DNA of 64,000 nt from NCBI GenBank assembly GCA_963768075.1, contig CAVYHD010000040.1:124001-188000 (forward strand), written 5' to 3'. This document shows positions 36,240-45,472 of this stretch, piece after piece. The stretch is from QHXW01 sp963768075 (GTDB lineage: Bacteria > Acidobacteriota > Terriglobia > Bryobacterales > Bryobacteraceae). The position numbers were made by a program, and so were the translations under genes. The stretch's first letter is position 1; every line of letters begins with the position of its first letter. The notes under the pieces are model-generated. The model had not been told where the DNA came from. It saw only the letters and a list, made by a program, of their open reading frames with translations, and did no database searches.

Positions 36240-36478
36240 CTCTCCTCGTTTCTCGAACGTTGAGAACCAAGCGGAGTAGACGTTCGCTTTCCGGCGGTCA
36301 CCATTCTCCTATCCAAGGTCCATCGCTGGCCTTACGGTGGCGCTGCGGCTCACAGGGCTGACTAATCTCCTTTACGAGGTCGCAAGGCGCCTCAGAACAA
36401 TGAACAGCCTGTGGCCTGTCTACTCCAAAGGTCTCCCTCTGGAGCCTACCGCCGAATGCGCGTGGTTAATTCATACCA
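36240..36478 (-). ncRNA. Candidate bridge RNA region, IS110 copy 1
   Basis: Left-end non-coding region upstream of the transposase. A 9 bp closing stem is possible between GGAGTAGAC and GTCTACTCC (plus-strand 36418-36426 and 36273-36281). Within it lie AAAGGAGATT (36364-36373), equal to the target side of the left junction, and ATAGGAGA (36305-36312), equal to the element's right junction. These match what target and donor guide segments of an IS110 bridge RNA should look like. The RNA itself is inferred, not shown. Confidence 0.55.
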
Positions 36479-36897
36479 TCTCCTTTATTGATTGTGGTCA
36501 GGCCCGTCTTGGTGGCCCGCCCGCTCCCCAGGTAAGCGGCCATCGCCAGACCGGCCGCGGCCAGTACAAGAGCAACGCCTAGCGCCAGCTTGGACGGACG
36601 GCCCACAGTCTGCCTGCCTTCGTTAAGCGCCCGCACGAACCGAACGTGCTGCATCGCGGCTAAGAGGTTCACCGCCACGCCAACCAACACAATCGAGGTA
36701 CCGGCCGGAAGCGAGAAGCCCGATGCGGCAGCAGGCGACCCACCGCCGGCCGCGGCCAGCTCCCGCAGAAAAAGTCCGAAGCGCGCTATAACGAAACCAA
36801 AGCCCATCAGCGCCAGACCGGTGCGAATCCAGGCTAAGAACGTTCGTTCGGCGGCCAGGTAGACGCGTGGGTCGCGGGAGTCTTCTTCACGTGCCAT
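36466..36897 (-). CDS. DUF202/YidH-family membrane protein
   Basis: A 143-residue membrane protein with the DUF202 opening DPRVYLAAERTFLAWIRTGLALMGFGFVIARFGLFLRE and three helices (about 25-50, 65-85, 105-125). Function unknown. Its last codons and stop (GAT GGT ATG AAT TAA) lie inside the IS110 left end, so the native C-terminus has been replaced. Rejoining the flanks at AGGAGA would leave the frame open into the DUF302 gene. Confidence 0.82.
   Translation of the reverse strand: MAREEDSRDPRVYLAAERTFLAWIRTGLALMGFGFVIARFGLFLRELAAAGGGSPAAASGFSLPAGTSIVLVGVAVNLLAAMQHVRFVRALNEGRQTVGRPSKLALGVALVLAAAGLAMAAYLGSGRATKTGLTTINKGDGMN
36479..36484. repeat. AGGAGA at left end of IS110 copy 1
   Basis: AGGAGA on the minus strand, inside AAAGGAGA (36479-36486). 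It is the inferred target core, repeated at 35083-35088. Confidence 0.7.
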
Positions 36898-36969
36898 AAA
36901 CGTGCGGCGGGGCCGTTGTCCAGTTTAAAGCACGAGGACACGCGGCGGAGGGACGGTCTGCTAGATTTC

Positions 36970-37695
36970 TTATGAAAGGTGCAGTTTCCGGTGGATGGCA
37001 TAAAGCGCGAGTTCCAGTCGGTCGGAAACTCCGAGCTTATCGAAAATGTTGTGCAGATGGTTTTTTACCGTCTGCTCGCTGATGAACATCTTCTCCGCCA
37101 TTTCCTTGTTCTTGAAGCCTTGCGCCACCAGCGTGACGATCTCGCGCTCCCGCTGGCTCAAAGGCAGGCGATCCCGCGAGCGGCCATTGGTGGATCCTCC
37201 CGAAGGCACCTCTTCGCCCGAAGCGAACTGACGGATTACCGCCGCCGTAGTGTGCGAGTCCAGCCATATCTCGCCCTGGTAGACTTTGCGAATGCTCTTG
37301 AAAAGCAGTTCGGTGGCCGACTGTTTCAGCACAATCCCGCAGGTACCCAACTTCATGGCCTGGACGAACTCGTTCTTGTCTTCGGAGGCAGTCAGCACGA
37401 TGACCTTGGTTTCCAACGCGGCAGCTTGCATTTTCTGCAGAATCGTCAGCCCGTGCGTTCCTGGCATCTTCAGATCGAGAAGCAGGATGTCGGGATGGTG
37501 CTTCTCCACCGCCGGGATCACATCATCTCCGTAGCCCGTTTCGCCGACGACCTCGAAATCCTTCTCCAGTCCGAGCAACTGCTTCAGGCCGTCCCGAAAA
37601 ATCGGATGATCGTCCGCCAGAAGAATCCGGATTGGTTTAGAAGTACTGGTTTCGTCCGCGGCGCAACCCTCTCGCGGCATGATTATGGCGCTCAT
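36970..37695 (-). CDS. NarL/FixJ-type response regulator
   Basis: About 241 residues. The receiver domain has LLADDHPIFRDGLKQLL, phospho-acceptor Asp in LLLDLKMPG, Thr in VLTASED and Lys in VLKQSA. A Ser/Gly-rich linker leads to the LuxR helix-turn-helix LSQREREIVTLVAQGFKNKEMAEKMFISEQTVKNHLHNIF. A sensor kinase is not adjacent. I prefer ATG 37695; a TTG at 37716 would add seven residues. It is divergent from the TrmB-type regulator across about 220 bp. Confidence 0.93.
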   Translation of the reverse strand: MSAIIMPREGCAADETSTSKPIRILLADDHPIFRDGLKQLLGLEKDFEVVGETGYGDDVIPAVEKHHPDILLLDLKMPGTHGLTILQKMQAAALETKVIVLTASEDKNEFVQAMKLGTCGIVLKQSATELLFKSIRKVYQGEIWLDSHTTAAVIRQFASGEEVPSGGSTNGRSRDRLPLSQREREIVTLVAQGFKNKEMAEKMFISEQTVKNHLHNIFDKLGVSDRLELALYAIHRKLHLS

Positions 37696-37873
37696 GGCGT
37701 TGGTACACTGGCTCAATTGTAGAGTCCACCCAGTACTAAGTCAATGCTCGTAACCCGTAGAACGGCGAAGGTTTTTACCTGATATCGATGGTTGTATTTC
37801 GCATGCTACCCGAGTGCATTGAGCCCGTCCGCCGGCCCCATCGCCCAGCCAATTTCCTGTGTTTACTATGCTT

Positions 37874-37901
37874 TTGAATTTCTCCGGCTTATTGGTATTG
37901 T
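37874..37901 (+). promoter_or_regulatory. Possible promoter of the TrmB-type gene
   Basis: TTGAAT (37874-37879), a 16 bp spacer, and TATTGT (37896-37901). The predicted start is only a few bases before the ATG at 37914, so the mRNA would be nearly leaderless. Confidence 0.35.
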
Positions 37902-37913
37902 TTAGAGATTCCA

Positions 37914-38732
37914 ATGGCTGACGCTTTTGTGGAGGTAGAGTTTCAACGGTTCTGGCGCCGCTTGCAGCAACTGGGGCTAAACGCCTACGAATCCAGATCT
38001 TACCTGGTCCTTCTGGGGCATCCCAGGTTTAAGGCCCTGGAGCTGGCGGCGCGGGCCCATGTCCCTCGTCAGAAGATCTACGAGGTCCTCGACAGCCTGG
38101 TGGAAAAGGGGTTCGCGCAGGTGGTGCAGGAGAAAACCAAGCTTTTTTCGGCAGTCGAGCCGAACCTGGCCATTCCCAGCTTCCTGTCGCGGCGCCGCCA
38201 GCTGATGGAGCACGAGCTTACCGACCAAAGTCGCGTGGCATCCGGCCTGATGGATGATTTAAAGGCGCTGTATTCGGAAGGCCAGGGCGGCCGCGGCACG
38301 CTGGATTACCTGCGCATTGTGACGGAACCGGCGCAAACCGCGGCCGAGTACCGCAAGATGCTGTCGGAAGTGCAGAGCGAGTATCTGGAGTTCTCCCGGC
38401 CGCCCTACGCGGTCGATCCGCTGGATGAAAAGCTGGTGAGGCAGGTACGCGAAGGCGGCGTGGCTTGCCGGCTGCTGATTGAGTCCGCATCGCTCGATGA
38501 CGGGCACCGGCAGCGGTTAGGGGAATATTCGACGGCCGGAGTGGAAGTGCGCGAGGCCGCGTCACTGCCCATGAAACTGGCGCTGTTTGACGGCTGCCGC
38601 GGACTGATCGCGCTGCTCGATCCGGTGATCACACGGCCAAGCTGGACTTCGCTGGTGTTCGACCACGAAGGCATGGGCGCCGCCATGAAGGGTCTGTTTG
38701 AGGAGTATTGGGGCCGGGGCAAACAGTGGTAA
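37914..38732 (+). CDS. TrmB-family transcriptional regulator
   Basis: A 272-residue regulator. The N-terminal winged helix reads LQQLGLNAYESRSYLVLLGHPRFKALELAARAHVPRQKIYEVLDSLVEKGFAQVV, the TrmB layout known mainly from archaea and some bacteria. A helical spacer and a C-terminal phospholipase-D-like ligand domain follow (EYLEFSRPPYAVDPLDEKLVRQ, ASLPMKLALFDGCRGLIAL). The ligand is unknown; sugars are the usual effectors. It is convergent with a methyltransferase gene. Confidence 0.88.
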   Translation: MADAFVEVEFQRFWRRLQQLGLNAYESRSYLVLLGHPRFKALELAARAHVPRQKIYEVLDSLVEKGFAQVVQEKTKLFSAVEPNLAIPSFLSRRRQLMEHELTDQSRVASGLMDDLKALYSEGQGGRGTLDYLRIVTEPAQTAAEYRKMLSEVQSEYLEFSRPPYAVDPLDEKLVRQVREGGVACRLLIESASLDDGHRQRLGEYSTAGVEVREAASLPMKLALFDGCRGLIALLDPVITRPSWTSLVFDHEGMGAAMKGLFEEYWGRGKQW

Positions 38733-38755
38733 CGGCCCCGGGCTGGCGTAAGGCG

Positions 38756-39649
38756 CTACTGCCCTAGCTGTTCTTTTTTCTGCCGGCTGCGAAACTCGGC
38801 CGCGCGTTCTCCAAGGTTCGCCCACAGACCGGGTTCTACCTGCTGCGGCCCGGGCTGAAGCGTGCCGTCCGTTTTCCCGTACTTCGGAAAAACCAGTTTC
38901 TCGTAAACCACTTTGCCGAGGTACCGTTCCGGTTCAGCCACCAGCACGTGCGAATGCGGGCGGGCAATCACGCGCAAACCGGCGCTCCGCATCATCGCCG
39001 GCATCGCCGCATGGTTCGGCAGCCACCAGTTTGTCGGGTCGCTGTTATAGCGCTCCTCGACAAAGGCCAGCTTGGGAAAACCGGGATCGAGCAGCAAATC
39101 ATCGTCGGTAAGCTTCTCGTAGTTCGACTTCTTCGCCGGGCCGTCGATCTCCGGCCCGATGACCGCGGTCGCCACGTAAATCCGCTCTTTGGTCATTTCC
39201 GCCGCGCGATCCAACACTAGTCCCGGGTACTTGAGATGGTAAAGCAGCCCCAGCAGCAGGACGAAGTCAAAGCGTTCGTCGGTGGTTAGGCAGTAAGTGT
39301 GGGCGTCAGCACAAACCAGATCGATCTCGACCTGAAACTGGCGCGCCGCGAAATCCGCCTGGCACAGGAACTCGCGAAAAGGATCCACCAGCACGCACCG
39401 GGCCGCGCCCCGCTGTTTCATTTGAATCGAGAAGTACCCCGCGTTCCCGCCAAGATCGAGCACCGTCTTCCCGGTGAGATCGGCCGGCACGAAGGGTTCG
39501 ATCATTTCCCAGCGCCGCTGGGGCAAATACGCGGGCTCGCGGCCGTCCCCGGTCCACAGCCCGCCCGGGAGTTCGAAATGCTGATACCACCAACCGAGAG
39601 AATCAAGTTCGTTTAGCGCGGCCTGGATCTGCGGGTCCATGTGGGACAT
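38756..39649 (-). CDS. CmoB-like SAM methyltransferase
   Basis: About 297 residues. The DUF1698/CmoB-type fold is seen in WYQHFELPGGLWTGD, then motif I VLDLGGNAGYFSIQMKQRGA, VDPF, DLVCADAHTY, and LLLGLLYHLKYP. It resembles the family found with glycosyltransferases in natural-product-like cassettes (I recall TIGR04290) as well as tRNA carboxymethyl-uridine enzymes; its length and C-terminus favour the former. ATG 39649 is preferred to TTG 39658; neither has a clear Shine-Dalgarno sequence. Confidence 0.8.
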   Translation of the reverse strand: MSHMDPQIQAALNELDSLGWWYQHFELPGGLWTGDGREPAYLPQRRWEMIEPFVPADLTGKTVLDLGGNAGYFSIQMKQRGAARCVLVDPFREFLCQADFAARQFQVEIDLVCADAHTYCLTTDERFDFVLLLGLLYHLKYPGLVLDRAAEMTKERIYVATAVIGPEIDGPAKKSNYEKLTDDDLLLDPGFPKLAFVEERYNSDPTNWWLPNHAAMPAMMRSAGLRVIARPHSHVLVAEPERYLGKVVYEKLVFPKYGKTDGTLQPGPQQVEPGLWANLGERAAEFRSRQKKEQLGQ

Positions 39650-39733
39650 TGTAGCCAAGCTGGCCGATCGGCTTATCCCGCAATGCCGTGCGCGGGCGGA
39701 ATCGACTCGGGACGCCCACCGCGCCTGCCGGTT

Positions 39734-42700
39734 TCAGAACATGAAGCGTACTTGCAATTCCAGCCGCCGGTTTCCGGCTGCCGACGCCGGACCGTAGCTG
39801 GTGGCCAGCGATTCGGCTTGGCCGAAGATGGGCGACGTCAGGTTCCCGACATACGGGCCGTCGTTGGTCGAGTTAAGCAGATTACGCGCCGAAACCGATA
39901 GCACCAGATTGAAGCGCTGATCAGTCGCGGCGTCGCCAAACATACCGCGGCCGCCGCCCCCCATCCGCATGCCACCACCACCACCCGGTCCACCCCGGCC
40001 GCCACCACCACCGCCTCCGGAATTGTTGTTCACCCGCGCTTCGCGGTGCGGGCCGAATCCAAACGTCCGGCTGAGCCGCAGATTTATCGTGAAATATGAC
40101 GGACCATTGCCGTAGTTGCGCGGAATCGGGACATAGGACTGCCCCGCTGCCGGCAGAATGAAATCCCCGAACGGGGTAACCACCGCTCCCGGCTCATTGG
40201 CACTGGTGGCGAATGCCGGCCGGGCGTTGAACAGGCCGTCGCCGACGTTGTCGGCCCCGGTCGTGATATCGAACGGCGCGCCGGAATGCGCCATGATGAA
40301 CGGGCTTATGCGCAGGTTCAGTTTGGTCACGAACGAGCCCCCCAGCACGAAGCGGTTTCGCACATCGATGGCCGCGCGCCCATAATCCAGCGCCAGATCG
40401 TATGGATTGGAGGCGTAGGTCGAAACGCCGTCGGTGTCGCTTTTGGCAAAATTCAGCATGTAAAACGTGAACAGCGTGAAACTCTTGTTCATCCGGCTGG
40501 TCAAGTTAACAATCATCTGGTTCTGGTTCAGCACGCCAACCGATTCGAATTGATAGATCTCGCCCACATTGCCATATGGCCGGACGCCGCTCGCCGGATC
40601 AGCTGGATTGTAGGTGCCCGGCAGCGGTGCGTTGATGTCTCGCATCAATAGCAGATGCCGTGCACGGGAGTTGGTGTAGGTGACCGCCATCGTGGTGTTC
40701 TTGGGAAGCTGGCGCTCCACACCGATGGCCGCCTGCATCGTATACGGCGCGCGCAAGTTGGAATCCATGGTGTAGATCGATTGCGTGGTGGCATTGGCGC
40801 CGAGCTGGCTGAGAGGCGGAAGCAGTGGATTGAAGCTGGTGGCGCAATTGTCGCACGCAAAGTTGGGATTATCGATGATGTACTGCTGTTGGGTGACACC
40901 GTTAAACCGCTCGGCTTGCAGAACTGAAGTTTGCAGGAACCGGTCGTAGAAAATACCGTAGCCGCCGCGAATCACCGTCTTTCCCGGCTTGTTCGCTTTG
41001 GAGTCCGGGGACCAGGCCAAACCCAGGCGCGGCGCCACATCCCGCCAGTCTTTGATGTTGGTCTGATTCTCATAACGCAGCCCGAGGCTGAGCGTCAGAT
41101 TCTGTTTGATGCGCCAATCGTCCTGTGCCCATAAGCTGACGTCGGCTTGCACCACGCTCGTTTCCGGTTGCCCGGCATTGATCGTAAACTGGCTGGGCCC
41201 GCCGCCCAGCGTGCGAATCATCTCCGGAGAAAGGTTCAACGCCTCGAGCATCAGGGTGCGCTGGTAGCGCTGGATGGAGCTGATCTGCTCCATCAGCGCT
41301 TGCCCGTTCGGGCCAAGAATCACCGCATTCTCGGCATTCAGTACGGGCGCCTCTCCGCCGGTGAACGTGAACGTCCCGCCAAAATCCTGCGGCGAAACAT
41401 CGAAGATGTCATAGGCCCGCACCCGGAGGCCAAATTTGAACGCGTGGGTTCCGTGCGGAATGGAAGTGAAATTCTGCAGTTCGTATGACTTTGTAATGTC
41501 GTGGGAATGCCCCACCTGCTCGCCGCCGCCCACAAACGCCTGGGCCACGTTGATCGTGGGGATCGAGTTGTCGCCCAGTTCATCGGTGCCCGCGCGAATG
41601 TACTGGAACCGCGTTTCATTGATGATGTGGCTATTGATCACGGCGGTCTCGGTCAGTTGCGCGGTCTGCTGCGTAGTCACATTTTTATATCCCAGCTGGG
41701 GAAGCGTGAACTGGCCAATGCCGGCGTCATCCTGGCCCTGGCGCAAAAAGCTGTAACGCGCGGTCAGCGTATTGTTCGTGCTGAGCTGGTAGTCGAGCCG
41801 TGGGCTGAGCGTGGTGCGCTCCTGGGGAGTTTGCACGGCCTGTGCGAACGGAACGATGTTCAGCGCCGGCGACAAAACGGTCGCGTTGATGACCGCGTTA
41901 TCGTCAATCGCACGCCGCTCGAAGTCCAGAAAGAACGACGCTTTCTTGCTGAGCGGCCCGCCGACGTTGCCGCCGTAAGTGCGCATTTCAAACGGCGCCT
42001 TGTTATCGGCGAACGGATTGCGCGCGTCAAACACGGCGTTGGTGTAGTTGAAAAAGGTCGTGCCGTGGAATTTGTCAGATCCAGGCTTGGTGAAAATCTC
42101 GATACGCCCATAGCCCAACCGGTCGAATTCGGCGGAGAACGGGTTCTGATTGATGCGAATCTCGCGAATCGATTCCTTGGGCGGCAGCCGGCCGTCGGAG
42201 AAGCCATCGATGTAGATCTGCCCGCCGTTGGGGCCGGCCGATGGCCCCGCCAGAGCAGCCAGATCCGTCTGCAAATCGTCGGGATCGTCGGGCAGTGCAT
42301 CCAGGTCCGCCCCTTGCAGCGAGAGCTGCCCAGCATTGTTCGAAGGCTCCGTGCTGACTTGCGCCACCGCCTGATCCTGCACGGTGACCTCCTGTTTCTC
42401 CATCGATATCTTGAGGGAGACGTTCAGCGTGGCCGGAGCTCCCACAGAGATTTGCACCGCCGCGTTTTCGTAGGGCGACATGCCGCCGGCGGTAACCCGA
42501 ACCGTGTATTGCCCGGGCGCGAGGCCGACCACACGGAACGAGCCATCGCCCCCGGCCGTCGCGATTTTTGCCACGCCCGCACTGTTGGTCACTCGCACCG
42601 TCGCCCCGGGAATGACCGCGCCCGATTCATCCGTCACCTGACCCTGCAGACCGCCGGTGGTTGTCTGGGCCCACGCGCCCCCCCCCAAGGCCAGAATGAG

Positions 42701-42739
42701 CAAAATGAGACTGCCAGCGAACTTCCTGAATCTATCCAT
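39734..42739 (-). CDS. Oar-like TonB-dependent receptor
   Basis: A 1001-residue outer-membrane protein. Signal peptide 1-24, then a carboxypeptidase-regulatory Ig-like domain (TTGGLQGQVTDESGAVIPGATVRVTNSAG), a plug region (IYIDGFSDGRLPPKESIREIRINQNPFSAEFDRLGYGRIEIFTKPG), and a long beta-barrel with C-terminal aromatic LELQVRFMF. A Gly-rich insert (about residues 905-935) interrupts the barrel near its end. This family is strongly expanded in Acidobacteria and takes up or binds large polymers. The upstream DUF5666 gene ends 3 bp before its start. Confidence 0.93.
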   Translation of the reverse strand: MDRFRKFAGSLILLILALGGGAWAQTTTGGLQGQVTDESGAVIPGATVRVTNSAGVAKIATAGGDGSFRVVGLAPGQYTVRVTAGGMSPYENAAVQISVGAPATLNVSLKISMEKQEVTVQDQAVAQVSTEPSNNAGQLSLQGADLDALPDDPDDLQTDLAALAGPSAGPNGGQIYIDGFSDGRLPPKESIREIRINQNPFSAEFDRLGYGRIEIFTKPGSDKFHGTTFFNYTNAVFDARNPFADNKAPFEMRTYGGNVGGPLSKKASFFLDFERRAIDDNAVINATVLSPALNIVPFAQAVQTPQERTTLSPRLDYQLSTNNTLTARYSFLRQGQDDAGIGQFTLPQLGYKNVTTQQTAQLTETAVINSHIINETRFQYIRAGTDELGDNSIPTINVAQAFVGGGEQVGHSHDITKSYELQNFTSIPHGTHAFKFGLRVRAYDIFDVSPQDFGGTFTFTGGEAPVLNAENAVILGPNGQALMEQISSIQRYQRTLMLEALNLSPEMIRTLGGGPSQFTINAGQPETSVVQADVSLWAQDDWRIKQNLTLSLGLRYENQTNIKDWRDVAPRLGLAWSPDSKANKPGKTVIRGGYGIFYDRFLQTSVLQAERFNGVTQQQYIIDNPNFACDNCATSFNPLLPPLSQLGANATTQSIYTMDSNLRAPYTMQAAIGVERQLPKNTTMAVTYTNSRARHLLLMRDINAPLPGTYNPADPASGVRPYGNVGEIYQFESVGVLNQNQMIVNLTSRMNKSFTLFTFYMLNFAKSDTDGVSTYASNPYDLALDYGRAAIDVRNRFVLGGSFVTKLNLRISPFIMAHSGAPFDITTGADNVGDGLFNARPAFATSANEPGAVVTPFGDFILPAAGQSYVPIPRNYGNGPSYFTINLRLSRTFGFGPHREARVNNNSGGGGGGGRGGPGGGGGMRMGGGGRGMFGDAATDQRFNLVLSVSARNLLNSTNDGPYVGNLTSPIFGQAESLATSYGPASAAGNRRLELQVRFMF

Positions 42740-42742
42740 GAA

Positions 42743-43955
42743 TTATTCCTGCGGCCCGATGTCGAAATTCCAGCTTCCGAAAATCTGCTGCCCGCCCTGC
42801 GGCGCCGCAGTCAGGAGCGGCTCAACACCCGCCAGAAGATTGATGGCCGTAACCCGCGTCGGATCCGCCCCGCTGCTGCCCGAGAGCATGACTGCGTCTC
42901 CTGCTTTCAGCTCCTCGAGCTTCATCGGCGGCAGGCGCTCCAGCATGTCCTGAAAGTCCATATTTCCGCGGCGCGTTTCACCGTCGCCTCCACCCGGTCC
43001 CGGCTCCGCTGGCGGACGGCCCGCGCCTGGCTTGGCGCCATCCGGGCGAGGGGGTCCCGGGACACCTTCGGCCGCGTTTGCCGGGCGCGCCCCTGCGCCC
43101 TGCCCCGCTGCTCCGCCGGCAGCGCCCTGCAAGCGCCGCGCCAGCATCGCGGCCATCTGTGGCGGCAACCGGCGCATGGCGCTGTCCGCGGTCACGAGAA
43201 CCGTCACCGGCTTATGGGCGACGAGATCCGTGAGTGTAATCTCTTTCGTCTCCACGTTGACCGCCTTGATCACTCCCGCGATGTTGCGGAACGATCCCGA
43301 GACAATCGCTTCCGCCTTGATGCGCGTGCCGTCCGCATTCTTCTCGCCGAGCACCCGCAGTTGATCTCCCACTTTCAAATCCGCAAACGAGCTCGGCGTA
43401 GCGTCGCTGAATCGCACCGACTCCGGCGCATACCGCCGGAAATCCACGTGCTCGCCTATCTCGACCACCACGGCCTTCGCGCCCTCGCGGCTGCGCGTGG
43501 TGACAGTGATCTCCTTGGTGTCCGGGTTTACAGCGGTAACCGGTCCGGCCACACTCCGCCGCTTCCACTCGTCGCGGTCGTGCTCCTGCTTCTGCGCCAG
43601 CTCCGCTTTGGTCATAATGATGACCGCCACGGCCGCGATCGATTTCTGGTCTTCCGAGAAGTGCCCACGCACAAACGCGCGGTCGCCCACGGCCACGTTA
43701 TCGAGCGCGATGCGTGCCGCCTTCTTCAGATCTTTCTCGCCCGGAGGAACGCGCAGATAGAGGGTTTTTCATCCACCACCGCCGTGACCACCGCGCCCGA
43801 GTCCGGTTTCACAGTGATCTGCTTCGCGCCGGCATCAACCGTCTTCACCTCGCCGATCACGCGGTCGAGCTTCGGCGCAGGCTTCTGCGCCATCGCGGAC
43901 ACACTACAAAGCCCAGCAGGGCGGACTTCGCCGCCGATATGAGTCGCCGTCTCAT
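42743..43955 (-). pseudogene. Exported DUF5666-repeat protein, two frameshifts
   Basis: ATG 43955 starts a signal peptide (ISAAKSALLGFVVC). One missing base in TGTCC shifts the frame before AMAQKPAPKLDRVIGEVK. A second break is in GATGAAAAACCC, where five As stand for an expected six; one more A restores DEKTLYLRVPPGEKDLKK. The remaining frame from 43696 is intact and contains three DUF5666-like units with V.G.V.AV....ITV patterns, then a Pro/Gly-rich tail. It is probably a periplasmic protein working with the adjacent TonB receptor. The homopolymer context suggests sequencing indels. Confidence 0.75.
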
Positions 43956-43959
43956 TAGT

Positions 43960-45382
43960 TCAAAAGGCGTAGCGGACCGCTCGCTTGGTTACCAGCCGGA
44001 TGCAACTAAGCCGGCGTTTTTGTACCCGCTGCAACTGTTGGTCGCGGGCCGCCATATCGTTCGCCACCGTGCGGGACCCGGCAAATAGCACCAGCGCCAG
44101 CCCCACGGAGAGCGCCGGGATCACGAACATGGCCTGATGCAGGCCCGAGGCGCGCGCCGCTTCCGTGAGGACGCTCGAACCTGCCATCGTCGCCGCGCGC
44201 CGCGCCATGACATCGCTCAGGCGGCCCGTAATCACTGGTCCGAACGAGGCCCCGCACAGATACATGGCCATGAAGTAAACCGACATGGCCGTGCCGCGGT
44301 GAGCGGGAGCCACGATGTCGTGGATGCAGGAATAAACCGTTCCGTAATACGTGTTCAGCAACCCGTAGGCGGCACACATCAGGACCGTCGCGGCGATCCA
44401 CGACCCAGCCGGCTGCATCAGCGAAGCCACATCGCCAGCGGCGCGGCAGCCAGGGCCGCACCAGATGCCGCCAGCATCCGCCCGTTTTTCCGCCAGCCAA
44501 TGGCCCAATCGCCGCATCGCCCCTCCCAGGGCCGCCGCAAGAAAACCCGCCAGCATGCTCCCTACTCCGAGCCATAACCCCGACCGCGCCACACTCAAAC
44601 CGTGCACGCGCGTCAGGAATGCCGGCAGAAACGTGCCCAGCGCATACAAATTGAAATTGATCAGCGCGCCCGAAGCGATGATCCACCACAACGTGGGAAT
44701 CTTCAGCCACCGACCATGCCGATTTTTGCTGCCCCGCCGGCAAATGCGACTCGGATGCGCCGCGCCGCGGCTCCCCGAGCTGCAGCAGCACCGGCGCCAG
44801 CACCAGCACCGGGGCCGCGGCAATCCACAGCGCCGCGCGCCAACCGAACGCCTGGGCCACCGGCCCGCTCACGATGTAACTCAGCCCCGTGCCGAGCGGC
44901 ACCGCCAGCATAAAAAACGCCAGCGCGCGCGATCGTTTGCTCACTGGAAACAGATCGCCGATCCAGCTCGTTCCCACCGGCGCGCACACCGCCTCGCCCA
45001 CACCCACTCCCAGCCGCGTGACCAAGAGCATTCCATAGCTGACCGCGAATCCCGACGCTGCCGTCAGCGCGCTCCACACGAGCATACCGAGCGCCAGCAG
45101 CTTCTTCCGGCTCCACGAATCCGCCAGGCGCCCGCAGGGCAAGCCCACGAAGGCGTACAGCACCAGGAACATGGTGCCCAGCAAGCCAAGCTGCGTATCG
45201 GTGAGGTGAAATTCCTTCCGGATGGGCTCGAGGAGCGGTCCGAGCACATGCCGGTCATAGAAATTCAGCAGGTTGATGGCAAACAGCACACCCAAGGCAG
45301 CGCTTGGCGCACCGCGCCACGAGGCAGCGGCCGAATCCTGTGACTCGACGGCCTGGCGAGCGGCTGCCTCCGAGGTTTCCAT
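43960..45382 (-). pseudogene. Major facilitator superfamily transporter, several frameshifts
   Basis: MFS transporter of the Spinster/UhpC-like type. The N-terminal half in one frame has LGVLFAINLLNFYDRHVLGPLLEPI, PCGRLADSWSRKKLLALG and VTRLGVGVGEAVCAPVGTSWIGD. Frame changes occur near 44715 (to RWLKIPTLWWIIASGALINFN) and apparently twice more near 44425-44500 (around the KNGRMLAASGAAL stretch). The C-terminal helices then read VLMCAAYGLLNTYYGTVYS to 43960. All helices remain recognisable, so errors in the read are likely. It lies upstream of the DUF5666 and TonB genes. Substrate unknown. Confidence 0.72.
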
Positions 45383-45423
45383 TTGGTTCTAGCGGCTCTA
45401 AGAGTGTAGCGCGCGCGCCATAC

Positions 45424-45452
45424 TTGCGCTTGGCAAACGGAACGACTATTAT
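45424..45452 (+). promoter_or_regulatory. Promoter separated from the GYD gene by IS110 copy 2
   Basis: TTGCGC (45424-45429), exactly 17 bp, then TATTAT (45447-45452). AAAGGAGA follows at 45465-45472, directly before the element. In the uninterrupted state this would give a leader of about 25 nt to the GYD ATG. Now it reads into the element. Confidence 0.5.
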
Positions 45453-45466
45453 CGGCAGGCTACGAA

Positions 45467-45472
45467 AGGAGA
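45467..45472. repeat. AGGAGA at left end of IS110 copy 2
   Basis: Part of AAAGGAGA (45465-45472), the original ribosome-binding site of the GYD gene; repeated at 46985-46990. Confidence 0.7.

Larger units (their letters stand above)
35089..36478 (-). mobile_element. IS110-family insertion sequence, copy 1
   Basis: About 1.39 kb. The boundaries were inferred by comparing both IS110 copies: both left ends begin TG followed by ATGAAT after AAAGGAGA, and both right ends finish GTAGACAAAACATCAT before AGGAGA. It contains one DEDD transposase gene and a left-end non-coding region of about 240 bp, as in the IS110 subgroup. There are no terminal inverted repeats, as expected for the family. It separates a DUF202 gene from a DUF302 gene. 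Confidence 0.8.

Noticed and set aside
41501..43942. An 813-codon open frame on the plus strand
   Set aside because: It lies antisense to the TonB receptor and DUF5666 genes. Its composition is that of a high-GC shadow frame, with no domain and no ribosome-binding site.
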